Positions 60,315 through 64,000 of a DNA stretch of 64,000 nucleotides are shown here, piece by piece. The position numbers were made by a program, and so were the translations under genes. Numbering within the stretch: position 1 is the first letter of the stretch; each line of letters opens with the position of its first letter. The notes under the pieces were generated by a model. That model was not told the origin of the DNA, did not search any database, and worked only from the letters and a program-made list of their open reading frames with translations. Source of the DNA: Parabacteroides sp. AD58 (GTDB lineage Bacteria; Bacteroidota; Bacteroidia; Bacteroidales; Tannerellaceae); the NCBI RefSeq assembly GCF_023744375.2, contig NZ_CP146284.1, forward strand, positions 2,914,001-2,978,000. Reading direction: 5' to 3'.

Positions 60315-61349
60315 ATGGCTACAAGAAAAGTTCAGAAACTGATTTATAATACCGTTATCATTTGTCTGCTGGCAGGCGGACTTATTTATGTGTGTTCCCG
60401 TTTTATCCATTTAGGGAATGTGGAATATACCGACAATGCCCAGGTCAAACAACACATCACTCCGGTCGATACCCGCGTTCAGGGCTTTATCCGGAAGATT
60501 TATTTCGAAGAATATCGTCCGGTGCGGAAAGGCGATACCCTCGTGGTGATTGAAGACGCCGAATACCGCCTGCGCCTGGCTCAGGCCGAAGCGGATCTGG
60601 CCAATGCTTTATCCGGACAACAGGCCATGAATGCCGGTATTGCTACGACGCAGAATAATCTTCGGGTAAACGATGCCAGTATCGAAGAAGTGCGGGTACA
60701 GATGCAGAATGCCAAACGCGAACTGGACCGGTATGAAAAGTTACTGCGGGAAAAAGCTGTTACCCGCCAGCAGTATGATAATGTCAGGACGGCTTACGAA
60801 GCGACCAAAGCCCGGTATGATCAGGTTTCGCGCGCCAAGCAGTCTACTTCATTGGTAAAGAGTGAACAAACCCACCGTCTGGGGCAGAATGAAGCGGCTG
60901 TCCAACTGGCAGAAGCAGCCGTCGAACTGGCTCGTCTGAACCTCTCGTATACCGTCATCGTAGCGACGTGTGACGGCGTAACCGGCCGGAAGGATATCCA
61001 TGAAGGACAGCTTGTCCAGCCCGGGCAGACGATGGTTGATATCGTAGATGCCAGTGACCTTTGGGTGATCGCCAATTATCGGGAGACACAGCTGCCGCAT
61101 ATTACGGAAGGCGCTCAGGTGACTCTCACTGCCGATGCAGTTCCGGGTGTTGTCTATACCGGTACTGTCGAATCGATTTCTGATGCCACAGGAGCTGCCG
61201 TCTCTCTGGTTCCACAGGATAATGCGACGGGCAACTTCGTCAAGGTAGAACAGCGCGTGCCGGTGCGGATCAGTCTGCAGGGCAACGATCCGGAGAATCT
61301 GAAGCGCCTCCGTGCCGGATTCAATGTAGAATGTAAAGTGAAATACTGA
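60315..61349 (+). CDS. HlyD/EmrA-type membrane fusion protein
   Basis: The 344-residue protein has one N-terminal membrane helix (VIICLLAGGLIYVCSRFI), a biotinyl-lipoyl-like half (VDTRVQGFIRKIYFEEYRPVRKGDTLVVIED in parts), a coiled-coil hairpin from about residue 80 to 200, the second half-motif (VIVATCDGVTGRKDIHEGQLVQPGQTMVDIV in parts) and a beta-barrel domain. It links the inner-membrane transporter to the TolC-type tunnel. It follows the TolC gene by 37 bases and precedes the transporter gene by 2 bases. Confidence 0.94.
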   Translation: MATRKVQKLIYNTVIICLLAGGLIYVCSRFIHLGNVEYTDNAQVKQHITPVDTRVQGFIRKIYFEEYRPVRKGDTLVVIEDAEYRLRLAQAEADLANALSGQQAMNAGIATTQNNLRVNDASIEEVRVQMQNAKRELDRYEKLLREKAVTRQQYDNVRTAYEATKARYDQVSRAKQSTSLVKSEQTHRLGQNEAAVQLAEAAVELARLNLSYTVIVATCDGVTGRKDIHEGQLVQPGQTMVDIVDASDLWVIANYRETQLPHITEGAQVTLTADAVPGVVYTGTVESISDATGAAVSLVPQDNATGNFVKVEQRVPVRISLQGNDPENLKRLRAGFNVECKVKY

Positions 61350-61351
61350 TC

Positions 61352-62950
61352 ATGGGAGCACCACAGTTAAACGGTCCGTTTACCATGCCGATGTTCCGGG
61401 CTTTTGTTCCCCGGAAAATACAGCCCTGGATCTACCTCTTCATGGCTTTCACCTTTCAGCTTTCGGGAGGTATCTATTTAGGGACGCTCAACGAGATGAT
61501 GGGTGAAACGACATTGATGCGGGAAGACCTGATGATGTGCCTGTACTGCAATCTGGCTGGTATGGCCATCTATTTCCCGATTTTGTTCCGGATGAAGTTC
61601 CGCTTCACCAACAAGACGTTGATGATCGCCGCGGCTTCGGGGGCTTTGATCTGCAACCTGCTGGCTCCGCATATTACCTTCTTGCCCCTGTTGTGGGCTG
61701 TCTGCTTCGTTGAAGGTATCTGTAAAATACAGGGAACATTCGAGTGCATGTCGAATATCCAGTTATGGATGACGCCGAAGCGGGATTTCACCGTATTCTT
61801 TCCCGGTCTGCATGTGGTTATTTTGGGCAGTATGCAATTGGCCAACCTGTTGTCTACTTCTTTCATGTATTATTATCACTGGAGCTATATGCATCTGTTC
61901 ATCAGCGGACTGATGTTGGTCGATCTGCTGATTCTGTATGGCTGTACCCGCCATTTCCGGATCATCAAGAAGTTACCGCTCTTCGGAATCGACTGGCTGG
62001 GCGCCGTGCTTTGGGCTACCTTGCTGCTCGAAGTAGCTTATTTGTTCAACTACGGCGACTGGTATGACTGGTGGGACAGTCCGGTGATTCGCCGGCTGAC
62101 GGTAGCCATCTTCATTACCCTGTTCTTCTGCATCGGCCGTATGCTGTCGATCCGTCATCCGTATATCGAGCCGAAGATGTGGACGTACCGTCATCTTTTC
62201 CCCATCCTCATTCTGATTACCCTGGTAGAAGCTTTTCTGGCTACCGAGCATGTGTTGGAAGATGTCTTCCGCGGAGAGATCATGAAGTATGAGGCCATGG
62301 TGAATGTGCAGCTGAGCTGGTTTGTCCTGGCAGGCGTCCTTTGTGGCTGTGCCTTTGCTTATTGGTGGATGCACATCCGGCGCTACAACTACCTGCGCCT
62401 GATTATTGTCGGGATCATTGCCTTGGCCGGTTATTTAGGCGGTTATTATTTCCTGCTCACAACCGAGATTCCGATATCCGACCTTTATCTGCCGTCAGCT
62501 CTGCGTGGATTTGCCTATGCGGTTCTGAGCGCCACCTTCATGGTCTGCCTCGAAGAGATCATGACATTCCAGCATTTCTTCCAAGGTCTGAGTGTATTCA
62601 ACATGCTGCACATGGTAGTAGGCGGTGTAATGGGCGCAGCCCTTTATACCCAGGGATTTTCTTATTACATGGCCGACAACATGGCACGCTACGGCGCGGC
62701 TGTCGACCGGGTTGCCTTCAGTCAGTCGCCTTTCCCCTTTGGTCATTTTATCGAAGGATTTGCCGAGCAGATGATGGAGATCAGCATCAAGCAGCTGTAC
62801 GGTTGGGTTCTGTATGCCTGTCTTTTCCTACTGCTTCTCTTCCTCATCTACGATGCGCCCATCCGTCGTGAACTGAAGCCGATGCCTTCGTGGCGAGGAT
62901 TGCGAAAAGAAGTGGCCGATGCTTTCAAAAGGGAAGGAATGAAAAAGTAA
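61352..62950 (+). CDS. EmrB-like MFS efflux transporter, about 14 membrane helices
   Basis: The 532-residue protein has about 14 hydrophobic segments, in line with DHA2-type (EmrB) drug transporters. The usual motif A and motif C are weak: the loop after helix 2 reads FRMKFRFTNKTLM. It is thus a divergent Bacteroidetes branch. Hydrophobic segments begin near PWIYLFMAFTFQLSGGIYL. With the adaptor and outer-membrane genes upstream it completes a tripartite pump (inner membrane, periplasm, outer membrane), probably for drugs, bile salts or fatty acids; the substrate is not known. A strong terminator follows. Confidence 0.88.
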   Translation: MGAPQLNGPFTMPMFRAFVPRKIQPWIYLFMAFTFQLSGGIYLGTLNEMMGETTLMREDLMMCLYCNLAGMAIYFPILFRMKFRFTNKTLMIAAASGALICNLLAPHITFLPLLWAVCFVEGICKIQGTFECMSNIQLWMTPKRDFTVFFPGLHVVILGSMQLANLLSTSFMYYYHWSYMHLFISGLMLVDLLILYGCTRHFRIIKKLPLFGIDWLGAVLWATLLLEVAYLFNYGDWYDWWDSPVIRRLTVAIFITLFFCIGRMLSIRHPYIEPKMWTYRHLFPILILITLVEAFLATEHVLEDVFRGEIMKYEAMVNVQLSWFVLAGVLCGCAFAYWWMHIRRYNYLRLIIVGIIALAGYLGGYYFLLTTEIPISDLYLPSALRGFAYAVLSATFMVCLEEIMTFQHFFQGLSVFNMLHMVVGGVMGAALYTQGFSYYMADNMARYGAAVDRVAFSQSPFPFGHFIEGFAEQMMEISIKQLYGWVLYACLFLLLLFLIYDAPIRRELKPMPSWRGLRKEVADAFKREGMKK

Positions 62951-62968
62951 AATTTGTTTCGTAGAAAA

Positions 62969-63007
62969 AGGTAGGCAGGCATTGAAAAATAGCTGCCTAC
63001 CTTTTCT
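62969..63007 (+). terminator. Rho-independent terminator after the efflux operon
   Basis: A 9-bp perfect stem GGTAGGCAG/CTGCCTACC (62970-62978 with 62993-63001) is followed by TTTTCTT. Confidence 0.85.
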
Positions 63008-63013
63008 TCAAAA

Positions 63014-63066
63014 CACGCCGGCTTTTTATCAAAATACGCCGGGAATGAATGAATATACGCCGGCTA
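63014..63066. promoter_or_regulatory. Three direct repeats of ACGCCGG at exact 21-bp spacing
   Basis: CGCCGG occurs at 63016-63021, 63037-63042 and 63058-63063. Each copy is preceded by A/T-rich bases ending in A and together they form units of AA(A/T)A-ACGCCGG. The exact 21-bp period puts all copies on the same face of the helix, as for a cooperative regulator. It lies about 100 bases before the promoter at 63160. Confidence 0.6.
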
Positions 63067-63159
63067 TTTTCATATCCTCGAAAAGGGGGATTTTGTGTTA
63101 CAAATCCAATCGTTTCGTCCTATAATCCATATATTTTGGAAAATAATGCAAGTTTTTTC

Positions 63160-63189
63160 TTGTTGATTCAGAAAACCTCTTTATCTTTG
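63160..63189 (+). promoter_or_regulatory. Full-consensus promoter of the structured RNA/leader
   Basis: TTG (63160-63162), a 19-base spacer and TATCTTTG (63182-63189) match the Bacteroidetes -33/-7 consensus. Transcription should start near 63195. Confidence 0.78.
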
Positions 63190-63194
63190 CAGTG

Positions 63195-63474
63195 ATTCCG
63201 TAGCGAACAGCGGTTCGCATCGTGCGGTTTCATACATATTATGTAAGCATTTTACGAAGATTATTCCTAAGTATAAAATCTGGAAAATTTTAAGTCAAAC
63301 GGAATAATGGACAGTAAATGCTTGCGCTGACTACGTATATAAAAGAGTGTCTGCCATTGTTATGGACGGACTGTATTATATCGTATAAGCGCGGGCTGTT
63401 GTTCTATTATTGTTTGACGGGCGATTTCCAGATGCCTATACTTAAATAATAGACAGCCAGCCCGCGTTTTTTTT
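63195..63474 (+). ncRNA. Probable structured RNA of about 280 bases with own promoter and terminator
   Basis: Between a consensus promoter and a strong terminator there is no open frame of note, but many perfect pairings: GCGAAC-AGCG-GTTCGC (63203-63218), ATTATTCC with GGAATAAT (63260-63267 and 63301-63308), GTAA/TTAC around 63244-63254, and the final hairpin with CGCGGGCTG/CAGCCCGCG (63390-63398 and 63458-63466) enclosing TCTATTATT/AATAATAGA, followed by eight T. It could be an independent small RNA or a terminated leader of the gene at 63573. I found none of the conserved motifs of tmRNA, RNase P RNA or SRP RNA. 6S RNA cannot be excluded. Confidence 0.6.
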
Positions 63475-63572
63475 ATGTCTGTTCATAATGATTCGCGGGG
63501 GTTGTTGGACCCTTCGTAAAATTAGTTGTTGAATTTTTATAACTCATTTATTAACAATTAATTTTATTCATT

Positions 63573-64000
63573 ATGAACAAAAAAGTACTTACGCTTTGTG
63601 CGGCGATGTTGCTGAGTGGCTCGTCTCTAGTTTATGCTGGAGATTATGTCAATAATGGAATCTCGGGCACGAATTGGCAGACTGAATTGAACGCATTTAT
63701 GGGAGGTGATAAACCTGTAACATTGTCTGCTGATGGTTTGAAAATGACAGTTAATGATGAAGTGACATTTTCAGATCAAAGAAATTTTTTATTGATTGAC
63801 AAAGATAATTTTGTTTTGGATGGTAATCATCAAACATGGAATGGACGTATCGTTATTACAGGAGAAAATGTTACTATTAAGAATTTAAAGATAAACTATA
63901 AAAATGTAATGATTTCTCCAAACGCAGGAGAGGATGGAACTGTTATTGAAAATAAAAGTGCCATTACTGTTTTTGCTTCTAGGGTTAATCTTATTGATAA
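63573..64000 (+). CDS. N-terminal part of a secreted surface protein (Parabacteroides DUF6383-like group)
   Basis: The ATG at 63573 opens a frame that runs past the window end (over 142 codons). The start MNKKVLTLCAAMLLSGSSLVYA is a clear signal peptide, read here in two parts: MNKKVLTLCAAML and LSGSSLVYA. The mature part begins GDYVNNGISGTNWQTELNAF and contains beta-rich, Asn/Asp-rich sequence (DNFVLDGNHQTWNGR) that could be a right-handed beta-helix. Parabacteroides species have large families of such proteins ending in a DUF6383 domain. The C-terminus is outside the window, so that assignment is tentative. Confidence 0.75.
   Translation, partial: MNKKVLTLCAAMLLSGSSLVYAGDYVNNGISGTNWQTELNAFMGGDKPVTLSADGLKMTVNDEVTFSDQRNFLLIDKDNFVLDGNHQTWNGRIVITGENVTIKNLKINYKNVMISPNAGEDGTVIENKSAITVFASRVNLID

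Noticed and set aside
63195..63474. tmRNA, RNase P RNA or SRP RNA
   Set aside because: None of the conserved core motifs of these RNAs is visible. A 6S-like identity could neither be shown nor excluded.
63160..63572. Invertible (phase-variable) promoter before the surface protein
   Set aside because: I found no pair of longer inverted repeats flanking the promoter. The 8-bp pair at 63260/63301 lies downstream of it and is more likely an RNA stem.

Overview
The window looks like a chromosomal segment of a Bacteroidales bacterium, most likely Parabacteroides or a close relative. The reasons are promoters of the Bacteroidetes type (TAnnTTTG at -7, TTG/TTTG about 19-20 bases upstream), an almost complete lack of Shine-Dalgarno sites, DUF4248, NigD-like, YjbH-like and HU-related proteins, and two secreted proteins that resemble Parabacteroides surface proteins. 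No rRNA, tRNA, CRISPR array, integrase or transposase gene was seen.

Layout. 1-5533: distal end of a capsule/O-antigen cluster (cytidylyltransferase end, family 2 glycosyltransferase, initiating sugar transferase, DegT-type aminotransferase, WbuC-like cupin). This end is interrupted by an AT-rich ATPase + TOPRIM-like gene pair (3340-5131) lying between a broken and an intact copy of the cupin gene. A second, unrelated ATPase + DUF3226 pair follows (5686-7456). 7457-16292: a repeat-rich island with a DUF4248 protein, a short primase, a DnaB-type helicase, a winged-helix protein, an HU-related protein, a glucosaminidase and a frame-disturbed holin-like gene, separated by several families of palindromic repeats.

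16391-24000: housekeeping genes (TrhP-type U32 protein, thioesterase, DprA, ATP-dependent PEP carboxykinase, thioredoxin-fold lipoprotein, YifB/ComM). 23950-31594: a minus-strand polysaccharide export locus (CpsB-type phosphatase, Wzc tyrosine kinase with a (YG)9 tail, Wza, a lipoprotein, two YjbH-like proteins). 31626-36920: PdxB, an MFS transporter, an NSS transporter, a LolD-like ATPase and TcdA. 37268-46995: a Tyr-rich repeat protein, an M16 protease, a ComEA-like protein, an AAA/PD-(D/E)XK protein and the p-aminobenzoate genes pabA/pabB/pabC. 47008-48154: a DUF1016-family nuclease gene set exactly between two perfect 36-bp repeats that each carry a promoter. 48162-58650: M20 peptidase, flippase, Mrp, TrmB, SurE, LpxB, a NigD-like lipoprotein, an epimerase and a ZnuA/ZnuC pair without permease. 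58967-62950: a TolC-HlyD-MFS efflux operon. 62951-64000: an operator-like array, a probable structured RNA with its own promoter and terminator, and the start of a secreted protein.

The most unusual signals are these. Two nuclease-type insertions are each flanked by a duplicated 5' end or promoter of the gene downstream, which leaves that gene intact. Two operator-like arrays have exact periods of 22 bp (52720-52773) and 21 bp (63016-63063). An apparently unassigned structured RNA lies at about 63195-63474.
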